The position numbers were made by a program, and so were the translations under genes. Shown here piece by piece: positions 23,848-32,705 of a stretch of 64,000 bases of DNA. Position 1 is the stretch's first letter, and each line of letters begins with the position of its first letter. A model generated the notes under the pieces. It saw only the letters and a program-made list of their open reading frames with translations. It had not been told where the DNA came from and ran no database searches. This DNA comes from Streptomyces sp. NBRC 110028 (GTDB lineage Bacteria; Actinomycetota; Actinomycetes; Streptomycetales; Streptomycetaceae), in NCBI RefSeq assembly GCF_001417735.1, contig NZ_BBUZ01000023.1:595570-659569 (forward strand). Reading direction: 5' to 3'.

Positions 23848-25428
23848 TCAGCCCGCCGACGTCCGGATGAACGAGGCGGCCCTCTCCCCGATCATGATGG
23901 CGGGGGCGTTGGTGTTCCCGGTGACGAGGGTCGGCATGATCGACGTGTCCGCCACGCGGACGTTCTCCAGCCCGCGCACGCGGAGTTCGTGGTCGACGAC
24001 CTTGCCCATCATGCAGGTGCCCGACGGGTGGTAGAAGGAGAACGACTGCGTGCGGATGAACTCGTCGATGTCCTGGTCGCTGTCCGACCGCGGGGCCAGT
24101 CCGGCGTCGGCGGCACCGCGCAGGTCCGACTGCAGCAGGGACGTCAGCCGCTGCTCACGGGCGATGCGCATGCACAGCCGGACACCCTCGCGCAGCCGTC
24201 GGCGGTCGTCGGGGTCGTCGAGGTAGTTGTGGAAGATGCGCGGCTTGGCGTAGGGGTGGGAGTGCCGCAGCCGCACCGAGCCGCGGCTCGCGGGCCGTGC
24301 GACGTAGGGCCCGAACGACATTCCCGGTTCGAGCGGCGCGGCGAGACCTTCGTCACGGACGATGCCGAGCGCTGCGTGGACCTGGATGTCCGGGGCGGGG
24401 ACGTCGTCGCCGGAGCTGAAGAAGCCGCCGGTCTCGTTCCAGGCCATCGGGCCGGTGGCCTGCTCGCGAAGGAGCCGCTCCGCCGCGGAGGTGTCCGGTC
24501 CCAGGAGCGGCTCGGTGTCGCTGAAGAAGCTGATGAAACACCCGGTGTGGTCCTGCATGTTCCTGCCGACATCAGGCAGATCGTGCAGGGGGGTGATCCC
24601 TCCCGCGGTCAGTTCGTCGGCCGGCCCGATACCGGACTGCAGGAGCAGGTGGGGCGAGTTGTAGGCGCCGAGGGACAGCACGACCTCACGGTCGGCATGG
24701 ATCGTCCGGACGGTTCCGAGGTGGTCGACCTCCAGACCGGCGGCCCGCGAGCCGTCGAGGCTCAGGCGCAGGGCGGTCGTCGAGGGGAGGACGGTGAGGT
24801 TCGGACGCCCCACGGCCGGCTCCAGGAACGCGATCGCGCTGCTGCACCGCAGGCCGTTGCGCTGGGTGACCTGGTGGTAGCCCACGCCCTCCTGCTCGGC
24901 TCCGTTGAAGTCCGAGTTGTGCTTGTACCCCGCGTCCTGAGCCGCCTCGACCCACGCCGTCAGCAGCGGGTGGACGGAGCGGGGGTCGCTGACGGTGAGG
25001 GGGCCGCCGACGCCGTGGAAGTCGCCGGCTCCGCGCTCGTTGTCCTCGGACTTCTTGAAGAAGGGCAGAACGTCGTCGTATCCCCAGCCCGGGTTGCCGA
25101 GCCGCTCCCAGGTGTCGTAGTCGTAGCGGTGCCCGCGGACGTACAGCATCGTGTTCATCGAGCTGGTGCCGCCGATCACCCGGCCGCGGGGCAGGTAGGC
25201 GCGGCGCCCGCCGAGTCGTGGCTCGGGTTCGGTCTCGAAGTCCCAGTCGTACACCGTCTTGAGCTGCTGCGAGAACAGCGCGGGTATCTCGAAGAGGCGG
25301 CCCCGGGCCGGCGGCCCCGCTTCGATCAGTGCGACCGTGACCCCCGGATCCTCGGACAGCCGGGCCGCCACCGCACAGCCGGCCGAGCCGGCCCCGACGA
25401 CGACGTAGTCGTACGATTCCCTGTCCAT
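23848..25428 (-). CDS. GMC-family FAD oxidoreductase (choline dehydrogenase-like)
   Basis: Soluble FAD enzyme, 526 aa, oxidising a primary alcohol or polyol. The ADP-binding motif VVVGAGSAGCAVAARL starts at residue 9. GMC signature 1 (PRGRVIGGTSSMNTMLYVRG) is near 80-100, and the catalytic segment HPSGTCMMG is near 467. The partner Asn lies in TGNTNAPAIMIGERAA near 506. These features place it with choline dehydrogenase and related alcohol dehydrogenases. The ATG at 25428 has GGAGG four bases upstream. It is divergent from a second GMC gene, with a 197-bp shared promoter region holding an inverted repeat. The substrate is not identifiable. Confidence 0.92.
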   Translation of the reverse strand: MDRESYDYVVVGAGSAGCAVAARLSEDPGVTVALIEAGPPARGRLFEIPALFSQQLKTVYDWDFETEPEPRLGGRRAYLPRGRVIGGTSSMNTMLYVRGHRYDYDTWERLGNPGWGYDDVLPFFKKSEDNERGAGDFHGVGGPLTVSDPRSVHPLLTAWVEAAQDAGYKHNSDFNGAEQEGVGYHQVTQRNGLRCSSAIAFLEPAVGRPNLTVLPSTTALRLSLDGSRAAGLEVDHLGTVRTIHADREVVLSLGAYNSPHLLLQSGIGPADELTAGGITPLHDLPDVGRNMQDHTGCFISFFSDTEPLLGPDTSAAERLLREQATGPMAWNETGGFFSSGDDVPAPDIQVHAALGIVRDEGLAAPLEPGMSFGPYVARPASRGSVRLRHSHPYAKPRIFHNYLDDPDDRRRLREGVRLCMRIAREQRLTSLLQSDLRGAADAGLAPRSDSDQDIDEFIRTQSFSFYHPSGTCMMGKVVDHELRVRGLENVRVADTSIMPTLVTGNTNAPAIMIGERAASFIRTSAG

Positions 25429-25520
25429 TTCGCCTCCGTGGAACTTCGGTCGCCCTGATCGGCGCGTTGTGGTTCCCGGAGAGGCTAAGGACGCCGGGCA
25501 TACGCGGCCCATGCACGAGG

Positions 25521-25549
25521 TGAGCAATTAAAGCGGCAGTCATTACTCA
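25521..25549. promoter_or_regulatory. Inverted repeat in the divergent GMC promoter region
   Basis: TGAGCAAT (25521-25528) and ATTACTCA (25542-25549) form an inverted repeat with one mismatch and a 13-bp spacer, in an AT-rich stretch midway between the two divergent GMC genes. Size and position fit an operator controlling both. The nearest intact regulator is the PucR protein; the link is inferred. Confidence 0.45.
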
Positions 25550-25625
25550 TTTCGTGCGTGTGCTGCATCGATGCCGCTGCTTAGGCTCTCTTCGAACTAT
25601 CGTGGCAAAGAGGGGATCCCCACTC

Positions 25626-27209
25626 ATGTCCCACCCGGTGCGTCTGGATTACACACCCCCGGAGCTTCGGCCCGATGCCCTTGTCTCAGCCGGTACCGTC
25701 GAAGAGATCAGCAGCGATGTCCTGATCATCGGCTCCGGCATGGGCGGGTCCTCGCTGGCCTGGGCACTGAAGGACTCCGGTCTCGACGTACTCGTCGTGG
25801 AACGGGGCCACTTCCTTCCACGTGAACCCGAGAACGCGCAGCCGGCCGAGATGTACATCAAGGGCCGGTACAAGAACGCCGGCTATTGGTACGACGGCAG
25901 CACCGGCAAGCCGTTCGCGCCGGGTGTCTATTACTGGGTGGGCGGAAACACCCGTTTCTACGGCGCCATGCTGCCCCGTTTCCGGCGCAGCGACTTCACC
26001 GAGGTGGAACACCATGAGGGTGTCTCGCGCGCCTGGCCCTTCGCCTACGACGACCTGGAGCCCTTCTACACCACCATGGAGCAGCTGCTCCAGGTGCATG
26101 GGCAGACCGGCGAGGACCCGACCGAGCCGCCCCGCTCCAAGCCCTACCCGTACCCGGCGCTGCGGCACGAACCGGAGATCGAGCGGTTCTCCCGGTCACT
26201 GCGGCGGCAGGGCCTGCACCCGTTCCACACGCCGAACGCCCTGAACATCAGCACGCAGGCCGACCGCGCCGCCGTGACGGCCGCCGACGGCTGTCCGGAC
26301 GAGACGGGCATGAAGTCGGACGCCGAGAACCGGCTCCTGCTGCCCGCGCTGCGCGACGGCGTGAAGATCCTCACGGGTGCGGAGATCACCCGCCTGATCA
26401 CCTCGCCCGACGGCCGGAAGGTCGTCGCCGCCGAGGCCCGGCACGCGGGCCGGATCATCCGTATCAACGCCAAGACGTTCGCCCTCGCCGGAGGTGCCGT
26501 CAACTCGGCCGCGCTGCTGCTCCGTTCGGCCGACGACGCGCACCCTCAGGGTCTCGCCAACTCGTCAGGACTGCTGGGCCGCAACTACATGGTCCACAAC
26601 AGCACGTTCTTCGTCGGGGTCAACCCCTTGCGGACCAACCCCACCCAGTGGCAGAAGACGCTCGGTCTGAACGACTTCTACGAAGCCGGACCGGGCACGC
26701 GCTTCCCGCTCGGGAACCTCCAGATGCTGGGCAAGCTGCGGGCCCCCATGCTGAAGCCGGCCCGTCCGTGGGCACCGACGTGGGCCCTGAAGCTCATGGC
26801 GGCCAGAAGTCTCGACATCTACCTGACGACCGAGGACCTCCCGTCCCGGGACAACCGGGTGCGCGTGGACGGCGAGCGCATCCTCATCGACTGGACGCCG
26901 ACCAACGTCGCGCCCCACCACGAACTCGTGCGCCGGGTGACCCGGGCGGTCCGCAAGGCCGGCTATCCGCTGATCTTCACCCAGCGCATGGGCATCGAGA
27001 CCAACTCGCACATGTGCGGGACGGCCGTGGCCGGTCACGACCCGGTGGAGAGCGTACTCGATCCCCTGTGCCGCAGCCATGACGTCGAGAACCTCTGGGT
27101 GACCGACTCGTCGTTCTTCCCGTCCTCCGCGGCCCTCAACCCGGCCCTGACGATCGGCGCGAACGCCCTGCGCATCGCCCCGTCCCTCGCCAGGGCGACG
27201 AAGGGCTGA
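25626..27209 (+). CDS. GMC-family FAD oxidoreductase (sugar-oxidising subgroup-like)
   Basis: FAD-dependent oxidoreductase, 527 aa, sharing little with its divergent neighbour outside the FAD motif. The dinucleotide motif LIIGSGMGGSSLAWAL is at about 34-49. A long insert (GRYKNAGYWYDGSTGKPFAP, then VYYWVGGNTRFYGAMLPRFR) follows. The catalytic His is probably in NSHMCGTAV near 460, and NPALTIGANALRIA near 505 closes the FAD domain. This C-terminal pattern is found in gluconate/fructose dehydrogenase large subunits and actinobacterial pyranose or glycoside oxidases; the subgroup call is tentative. No signal peptide. The ATG at 25626 has AGAGGGG upstream; an in-frame start at 25554 lacks support. 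Confidence 0.88.
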   Translation: MSHPVRLDYTPPELRPDALVSAGTVEEISSDVLIIGSGMGGSSLAWALKDSGLDVLVVERGHFLPREPENAQPAEMYIKGRYKNAGYWYDGSTGKPFAPGVYYWVGGNTRFYGAMLPRFRRSDFTEVEHHEGVSRAWPFAYDDLEPFYTTMEQLLQVHGQTGEDPTEPPRSKPYPYPALRHEPEIERFSRSLRRQGLHPFHTPNALNISTQADRAAVTAADGCPDETGMKSDAENRLLLPALRDGVKILTGAEITRLITSPDGRKVVAAEARHAGRIIRINAKTFALAGGAVNSAALLLRSADDAHPQGLANSSGLLGRNYMVHNSTFFVGVNPLRTNPTQWQKTLGLNDFYEAGPGTRFPLGNLQMLGKLRAPMLKPARPWAPTWALKLMAARSLDIYLTTEDLPSRDNRVRVDGERILIDWTPTNVAPHHELVRRVTRAVRKAGYPLIFTQRMGIETNSHMCGTAVAGHDPVESVLDPLCRSHDVENLWVTDSSFFPSSAALNPALTIGANALRIAPSLARATKG

Positions 27210-27237
27210 CGGCACGGAGGCCGGAGGCGCCCGCAGG

Positions 27238-28845
27238 TCAGGTCCGCCGCAGCGTCGGCTTGCGCAGCAAGTCGTGTCCGCGCACGGCCAGTTGCAGCCG
27301 CTGCTGGTTGCTTACCTGCGTGAGGTCGAGGCCGAGGATCTCGGAGAGCTTGTCGAGGCGGTGGTAGAGGGTGCGTCGCTGGATGAAGAGTTCCTCCGCC
27401 GCCCGTGCCTTGTTGCCGCCGCTGTCGAGGAACATGCGGAGGGTGGGCAGCAGAGGGTTCTTCACCAGTGCGTCGTGCTCCAGGAGCGGACCGAGTTCGT
27501 CCTCGACGTAACGCCTGAGCTCGGGACCTTCGGAGAGGGCGACGAGGAGGCGCAGAGCTCCCAGGTCGTCGAAATGTCGCACTTCCGCGGTCGAGGCCGC
27601 CGCGGCGACGGACGCCGCGCTGCGGCTTTGCCGCAGGGCCAGCGGAAGCGCCGCCGGCTCCACGATGCGGCTGAGACCACCGCGTACCCCGTGGTCGGCC
27701 AGCAGGGTCCGCACATGGCCGGCGTCAGCGGCGGCGGGCAGGCCCACGACCGCCATGTCGAAGTCCCCGGTGTCGCCCACGACGGCGGGCCAGCCGGCCT
27801 CCTGCAGAAGGCGGGCGAGGAGGTGGTCCTTGGTGGGCTCCTCGTCCCCCGCCCATGCCGTGACGACGATCAGGTCCCGGCCGCGCAGGTCCTGGCCGAG
27901 CGCCAGGCCGAGGGTGACGAACCGCTCTCCTGTGATGTCGCCGAGCAGCAGCCGGTTGAGCAGCGCCGTCTGGCGCTGGGAGGCGCGGGCGCCGCCCTCC
28001 CGCTCGCTGAGCAGCGAGATCGCCACGGCCGCGGCGGCCCGCTCCAGCGTGCGCAGTTCGGGCGGGCTCGGCTGCCTTCGCCCGTGCAGAAGGTGGAGCC
28101 ACCCCCACGACTCGCCGCGGAGCACCACGGGCTGGCGAGCGCACGGCGCGACCTCACGAAACGACGCCGCCGAGGCGGTCGGAACCCCGGGGCCCTGCGC
28201 CAGGAGCGAGGGGTGGCGTTCGTGGATCGCCCGGGAGTGCGCACTCCACTCGTCCACGACCCGGTCGCCCTCCGGGGACGCGCCGCCGTACGCCAGCATC
28301 TGATGGGCGACGTCCTCCAGCACCACGGGGTGCCCGGTGCGACGGGCCAGCTCCCTGACCACGCCGACGTAGTCCTCGTCCGCCAGGAGCAGATCCATGA
28401 ACGCCTGGCTGGTGGCCTCCTCGGCGATCAGCTGCTTGACGCGCGTCCCGACCAGCACCTCGTGGACCTGGGCCGACGTCTCGACGAAGGGGATCTCGTC
28501 GGCGAGCCCCACCAGGGGCAGGCCGACCGCCTCCGCCTCATCGATCACCGCCTCCGGCATGGTGGCGAACATGCGCCCGGCCAGTTCGATGACGAGGACG
28601 GCCGCGTGGGCGTCCGCGAGCCGTCGGATGAACGCACGCTGTTCGAGCTCCGTCGCGCCCATGCCGAGGCCGGCCGTCAGCAGCATCTCCTGACCTGTGA
28701 GAAAGCGGTGGATGTCCGGGATCTCACCGGTGTGCACCCAGCGCACGGGACGGTCCAGATTCTCCTCCCCCGCATACACCCGCACCGTGGTGCGCGTGAA
28801 CACCTCAAGCTCCAGCGCGGTGCGAACCGTCAGGAATTCAGCCAT
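27238..28845 (-). CDS. PucR-family transcriptional regulator
   Basis: Regulator of 535 aa. The N-terminal PucR domain (about 1-130; TVRTALELEVFTRTTVRVYA, RPVRWVHTGEIPDIHRFLTG, LIAEEAT) is followed by a degenerate GGDEF-like middle. The C-terminal helix-turn-helix (about 480-520; LDSGGNKARAAEELFIQRRT, LYHRLDKLSEILG) is of the CdaR/HTH_30 type. PucR proteins generally activate catabolic genes in response to the substrate, such as purines, amines or sugar acids. The ATG at 28845 has GAGGT eight bases upstream. It is divergent from the hisD-like operon across 127 bp containing a palindrome, and so is the obvious regulator of that operon. Confidence 0.92.
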   Translation of the reverse strand: MAEFLTVRTALELEVFTRTTVRVYAGEENLDRPVRWVHTGEIPDIHRFLTGQEMLLTAGLGMGATELEQRAFIRRLADAHAAVLVIELAGRMFATMPEAVIDEAEAVGLPLVGLADEIPFVETSAQVHEVLVGTRVKQLIAEEATSQAFMDLLLADEDYVGVVRELARRTGHPVVLEDVAHQMLAYGGASPEGDRVVDEWSAHSRAIHERHPSLLAQGPGVPTASAASFREVAPCARQPVVLRGESWGWLHLLHGRRQPSPPELRTLERAAAAVAISLLSEREGGARASQRQTALLNRLLLGDITGERFVTLGLALGQDLRGRDLIVVTAWAGDEEPTKDHLLARLLQEAGWPAVVGDTGDFDMAVVGLPAAADAGHVRTLLADHGVRGGLSRIVEPAALPLALRQSRSAASVAAAASTAEVRHFDDLGALRLLVALSEGPELRRYVEDELGPLLEHDALVKNPLLPTLRMFLDSGGNKARAAEELFIQRRTLYHRLDKLSEILGLDLTQVSNQQRLQLAVRGHDLLRKPTLRRT

Positions 28846-28886
28846 GAGCCACGACCTCGGTGTGTGCAGGATCCGCGGCCAATATT

Positions 28887-28899
28887 GCACATGTTGTGC
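28887..28899. promoter_or_regulatory. Palindrome in the pucR/hisD-like divergent promoter
   Basis: GCACATGTTGTGC is an inverted repeat with 5-bp arms and a 3-bp centre, set in the AT-rich part of the 127-bp region between pucR and the catabolic operon. A second inverted repeat, GCACG-N4-CGTGC (28947-28960), lies just before the operon's ribosome site. Both share the GCAC half-site. They are candidate PucR sites. Confidence 0.45.
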
Positions 28900-28972
28900 C
28901 TGTCGTCACACCCACCGTTTCCCCAGACTTCAGGTCAAGCCCGCAGGCACGACCCCGTGCAAGGAGTGCAGA

Positions 28973-30298
28973 GTGTCAGCCCAACACCAGACCATCAAGG
29001 CTTCTGTCGCCGTGAAGGCGTCGCGGACCAGCCGTCCGGAAATCGTCGAGACCGTCGCGGACGTGATCGCCGACGTACGGGCGCACGGCGACGCCGCCCT
29101 GCGCCGCTGGTCGCAGAAGTTCGACGACTGGAGCCCGGAGTCCTACCGGCTCGGCCCCGACCGGATCGCTTCCATCGTCTCCTCCGTCCCCGAGACGGTC
29201 CTCGACGACCTGCGGTTCGCCCAGAAGCAGATCCGCGGCTTCGCCCAGGCGCAGCGGGACTCCCTCACCGACTTCGAGGTGGAGACGCTGCCCGGCGTGT
29301 TCCTGGGGCAGCGCAACATCCCCGTCGGCGCGGCCGGCGCCTATGTGCCCGGCGGCCGCTACCCCCTCACCGCGTCGGCCCACATGACCGTCCTGACCGC
29401 GAAGGTCGCCGGTGTCGAACGGGTCGCCGCGACCACCCCGCCGGACCGGGGCGCGCCGCCGCCCGTCAGCGTCGCCGCGATGCACCTGGCCGGCGCCGAC
29501 GAGATCTACGTCATGGGCGGTGTCCAGGCCGTGGCCGCCCTGGCACTGGGCACCGAGACGATCGACGCGGTCGACATGTTCGCCGGCCCCGGCAACGCCT
29601 ACGTGGCGGAGGCCAAGCGCCAGCTCTTCGGCGAGGTCGGCATCGACCTCTTCGCCGGACCGACGGAGGTGGTGATCGTCGCGGACGACACCGCGGACCC
29701 GTTCGTGGTGGCGACGGACCTGCTGTCCCAGGCCGAGCACGGCCCCGACTCCCCGACGGTCCTCATCACCACGTCGGAGGAGGTGGGCAGGCGGACCATC
29801 GCCTGGGTGGACGAACTGCTGCCGGACCTCCCCACCGGAGGAGTCGCCGGGCCGGCCTGGCGCGACCACGGCGAGGTGATCGTGGTCCCCACCCTGGACG
29901 CCGCCTACGCACTCGCCGACGAGTACGCCAGCGAGCACGTCCAGATCCTCACCGCCGAGCCCCGCGAGGCGCTGCACCGGATGCGCAACTACGGTGCCCT
30001 GTTCCTCGGGGACAAGACCTGCGTCGCGTACGGCGACAAGGTCATCGGCACCAACCACGTGCTGCCCACCCTGGGAGCGGCCCGGTACACCGGCGGTCTC
30101 TGGGTCGGCAAGTACCTGAAGACCGTGACCTACCAGGAGATCAGGGACGCGGGGTCCAGCGCCCGGCTCGGCGAGATCTGCGGCAGGGCCTCACGCACCG
30201 AGAACTTCGAGGGACACGCGCGCTCCGCGGACGTCCGCGCCGCGCGGTACGGATCGGCCCGGCTGGACTGGACCGACCACACCTTCGAGCAGAGCTGA
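28973..30298 (+). CDS. Histidinol dehydrogenase-like zinc NAD-dependent alcohol dehydrogenase
   Basis: HisD-family enzyme, 441 aa, which in true HisD oxidises an amino alcohol to a carboxylate in two NAD-dependent steps. Glycine-rich [18 protein letters not shown] and the [18 protein letters not shown] motif are present. The zinc ligands of HisD are conserved: Gln and His in [10 protein letters not shown] (about 253/256), Asp in [15 protein letters not shown] (about 354) and the last His in FEGHARS (about 415). The catalytic Glu-His pair is in YASEHVQI (about 321). It lies in a catabolic operon with no other his gene, so a non-histidine substrate is likely, as for HpsN, which oxidises dihydroxypropanesulfonate. 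The GTG at 28973 has AAGGAG at ideal spacing. Confidence 0.9.
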   Translation: MSAQHQTIKASVAVKASRTSRPEIVETVADVIADVRAHGDAALRRWSQKFDDWSPESYRLGPDRIASIVSSVPETVLDDLRFAQKQIRGFAQAQRDSLTDFEVETLPGVFLGQRNIPVGAAGAYVPGGRYPLTASAHMTVLTAKVAGVERVAATTPPDRGAPPPVSVAAMHLAGADEIYVMGGVQAVAALALGTETIDAVDMFAGPGNAYVAEAKRQLFGEVGIDLFAGPTEVVIVADDTADPFVVATDLLSQAEHGPDSPTVLITTSEEVGRRTIAWVDELLPDLPTGGVAGPAWRDHGEVIVVPTLDAAYALADEYASEHVQILTAEPREALHRMRNYGALFLGDKTCVAYGDKVIGTNHVLPTLGAARYTGGLWVGKYLKTVTYQEIRDAGSSARLGEICGRASRTENFEGHARSADVRAARYGSARLDWTDHTFEQS

Positions 30299-30393
30299 AC
30301 CGCGATGACGGATCGCGACTTATGCCGGACCGCACACGCGGCACGGCAGCCGTTCGGCAAGGAGCACGTCCCCCTCGACCCACGGAGATCGTC

Positions 30394-32004
30394 ATGTCAG
30401 CTACAAGAAACGAGGCGCACACGGCGCCCACATCCACCCCCGTAGGCCCCTCGGGCGGGGCCGCGAGCCCTGTTTCATCGGCCGAGGACGCGGAACTGCT
30501 CGCCGTACTGGGCTATGAGCAGAAGTTCGACCGCAAGGTCAGCCTGTGGGGGAACTTCGCCCTGGGCTTCGTGTACCTCTCACCCCTCGTGGGTGTCGTG
30601 TCCCTCTTCGCGGTCGGTCTGGCGACGGCCGGCGGACCGTCCGTCTTCTGGATCGGCATCGTAGGGGTCGGGCAGTTCCTGGTCGCGCTGGTCTTCGGCG
30701 AGGTCGTCTCGCAGTTCCCGCTCGCGGGCGGGCTCTACCAGTGGGTCAGACGCCTGTGGAACGGGCGATATGCCTGGTTCAACGCCTGGATCTACATCTG
30801 TACCATCACCATCGGCATCACCAGCACCGCACTCTTCAGCTCGGACTTCCTGGCCAGCCTCTTCGCCGGAACCGCCGACGCGCCCGGCATCAGCTCCACC
30901 CCCACCCAGCGCCTGTGCATCGCGATCGGCATGACCGTCATCTGCCTGATCTGCAACTGCTTCGGCACCAGGACACTGGCTCTGATCTCGAAGATCGGAC
31001 TCGCCGCGGAGCTGATCGGCATCGTTCTCGTGGGCCTCTACCTGCTGATCTTCGAACGGCACAACTCCGTCTCGATCTTCTTCCAGACCAGCAGCTCCAA
31101 CCACGACAACTACCTCATAGCCTTCATCGCCGCCTCGCTCGTCGGGCTCTTCCTCTTCTACGGCTTCGAGGCATGCGGCGAGATCGCGGAGGAGGTCCCC
31201 AATCCCTCCCGCAGCATCCCGCGGGCCATGCAGCTGACCGTGGCCGTCGGTGGAGTGGCCGCGCTCCTCGCGTTCGTCGGTTACGCCCTCGCGGCTCCGG
31301 ACCTCGCTTCGATCCTCTCGGGCAAGGACACCAACCCGATCCCCTCGATCCTGCAGAGCTCGCTCGGCAGCGTGGGCACGAAGGCGGTGCTCGCGGTCAC
31401 CATCACGTCCTTCATCGCGGGTGTGATGAGCCAGCAGGCCGCCGCGAGCCGGATCGTCTTCTCCTTCGCCCGCGACGACATGTTCCCGGGATCCCGCGTC
31501 TTCTCGAAGATCTCCCACAAGCAGCGCGTCCCCATGAACGCGTTGCTGGCCGTGAACGTCGTGCCGGTGCTGATCTACGTGTTCGTCTACTTCTCGCCCG
31601 ACTCCCTCACCAAGATCGTGTCGTTCCAGGTGCTGGCCGGATACGCGGCGTTCATGATGGTCGTACTGGCCGCGCTGCGGATGCGTCTGAAGGGCTGGCG
31701 TCCCGCCGGAGCCTGGAGCCTCGGCCGCTGGGGCTTCGTGGTCAACGTGGCGGCCCTGGTCTACGGCGTGCTCGGGATGGTTCTTCTCGCTCTGCCCACC
31801 GGCGGCTCGGGAACCTCGTTCGTGGACCAGTGGATCGCACTCGTCGGTTTCCTCGTCGTCTCGGCCGTGGGTCTGGTGTATCTGCTGACCATGAAGCCGG
31901 ACCGCAAGTCGACCGCGCCGGAAGGCGACGCCATGGAGGTGGCCGAGCGCCTGCGCAGCCGCGCCGCGGCCCTTGGGAGCACGCCCGGAGGGAACCTGTC
32001 ATGA
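30394..32004 (+). CDS. APC-superfamily permease of the catabolic operon
   Basis: Twelve-helix inner-membrane permease, 536 aa, of the amino acid/choline/GABA type (LLAVLGYEQKFDRKVSLWGN at the N-terminus; LSPLVGVVSLFAVGLATAGG in helix 1; FYGFEACGEIAEEVPNPSRS after helix 6, the hallmark consensus of this group). This subgroup carries amines, amino acids or GABA-like compounds by proton symport or exchange. The ATG at 30394 has CGGAG six bases upstream. The gene follows the hisD-like gene by 95 bp and overlaps the thuA-like gene by 4 bp (ATGA), so it belongs to the operon and probably imports its substrate. Confidence 0.92.
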   Translation: MSATRNEAHTAPTSTPVGPSGGAASPVSSAEDAELLAVLGYEQKFDRKVSLWGNFALGFVYLSPLVGVVSLFAVGLATAGGPSVFWIGIVGVGQFLVALVFGEVVSQFPLAGGLYQWVRRLWNGRYAWFNAWIYICTITIGITSTALFSSDFLASLFAGTADAPGISSTPTQRLCIAIGMTVICLICNCFGTRTLALISKIGLAAELIGIVLVGLYLLIFERHNSVSIFFQTSSSNHDNYLIAFIAASLVGLFLFYGFEACGEIAEEVPNPSRSIPRAMQLTVAVGGVAALLAFVGYALAAPDLASILSGKDTNPIPSILQSSLGSVGTKAVLAVTITSFIAGVMSQQAAASRIVFSFARDDMFPGSRVFSKISHKQRVPMNALLAVNVVPVLIYVFVYFSPDSLTKIVSFQVLAGYAAFMMVVLAALRMRLKGWRPAGAWSLGRWGFVVNVAALVYGVLGMVLLALPTGGSGTSFVDQWIALVGFLVVSAVGLVYLLTMKPDRKSTAPEGDAMEVAERLRSRAAALGSTPGGNLS

Positions 32005-32669
32005 CACGCGTCCTGTATCTGTACGGAGGCTGGCCGGGGCACAAGCCCTACCAGGTGGCCGAGGAGTGGGCCCTCCCGATCTTCAAGACCCTCGGATTCG
32101 ACGTCGACGAGACCAACGACATCTTCTCGCTCGACGCCGACCTCACCGGCTACGACCTCATCGCGCTCAACTGGAACAACGCCCTGCTGTCCGAAGGGCT
32201 CACCACCGCTCAGGAGTCGAACCTGCTGGGGGCGGTGGAGAGCGGCACCGGGATCGCCGCCTGGCACGGCGCGGCCGCCGCATTCCGCACCAGCCTCAAG
32301 TACCACTGGCTGCTCGGCGGCAGCTTCCTCGAACACCCCGCGGGCGAAGGCGTGAAGTACCCCTACGAGGTCACCGTCACGGACACCGGCCACCCGATCA
32401 CCGCCGGGGTGAAGGACTTCCGGGTCGCGTCGGAGCAGTACTACATGTCCGTCGACCCCAACAACCACGTCCTGGCCGAGTCCACCTTCACCGGCGAACA
32501 CCTGCCGTGGCTGGAGGGAAAGACGATCCCTCAGGCATGGACCCGCACCTGGGGCGAGGGCCGCGTCTTCTACAGCGCGGTCGGACACGACCTCGACGAC
32601 CTCCAGAACCCGGACGTCACCCGCCTGTGCACCCAGGGCTTCGCCTGGGCCGCCCGTCGGAACGCCTGA
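32001..32669 (+). CDS. ThuA-like domain protein (class I glutamine amidotransferase fold)
   Basis: Soluble protein, 222 aa. The N-terminus VLYLYGGWPGHKPYQVAEEW is the ThuA signature, and GTGIAAWHGAAAAFR, LLGGSFLEHPAGEG and FYSAVGHDLDDL are the other conserved blocks. ThuA proteins take part in trehalose, maltitol and keto-sugar metabolism, and the fold is that of class I glutamine amidotransferases without the Cys-His-Glu triad. Translation is coupled to the permease gene by an ATGA overlap. Its role here may be isomerisation or hydrolysis of an oxidised intermediate made by the hisD-like enzyme; this is inference. Confidence 0.88.
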   Translation: MTRVLYLYGGWPGHKPYQVAEEWALPIFKTLGFDVDETNDIFSLDADLTGYDLIALNWNNALLSEGLTTAQESNLLGAVESGTGIAAWHGAAAAFRTSLKYHWLLGGSFLEHPAGEGVKYPYEVTVTDTGHPITAGVKDFRVASEQYYMSVDPNNHVLAESTFTGEHLPWLEGKTIPQAWTRTWGEGRVFYSAVGHDLDDLQNPDVTRLCTQGFAWAARRNA

Positions 32670-32705
32670 TCCCACCGTCCGATCCGAGCTGATTGGGAAC
32701 ACACC

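Noticed and set aside
28973..30298. Histidine biosynthesis gene hisD
   Set aside because: No other his gene is nearby, and the gene is embedded in a PucR-controlled operon with a permease and ThDP enzyme.
27274..30393. Very long open frame on the plus strand running into the APC permease gene
   Set aside because: It is the antisense of pucR and an out-of-frame reading of the hisD-like gene. The GC bias keeps such frames open. The real start is the ATG at 30394 with its ribosome site.
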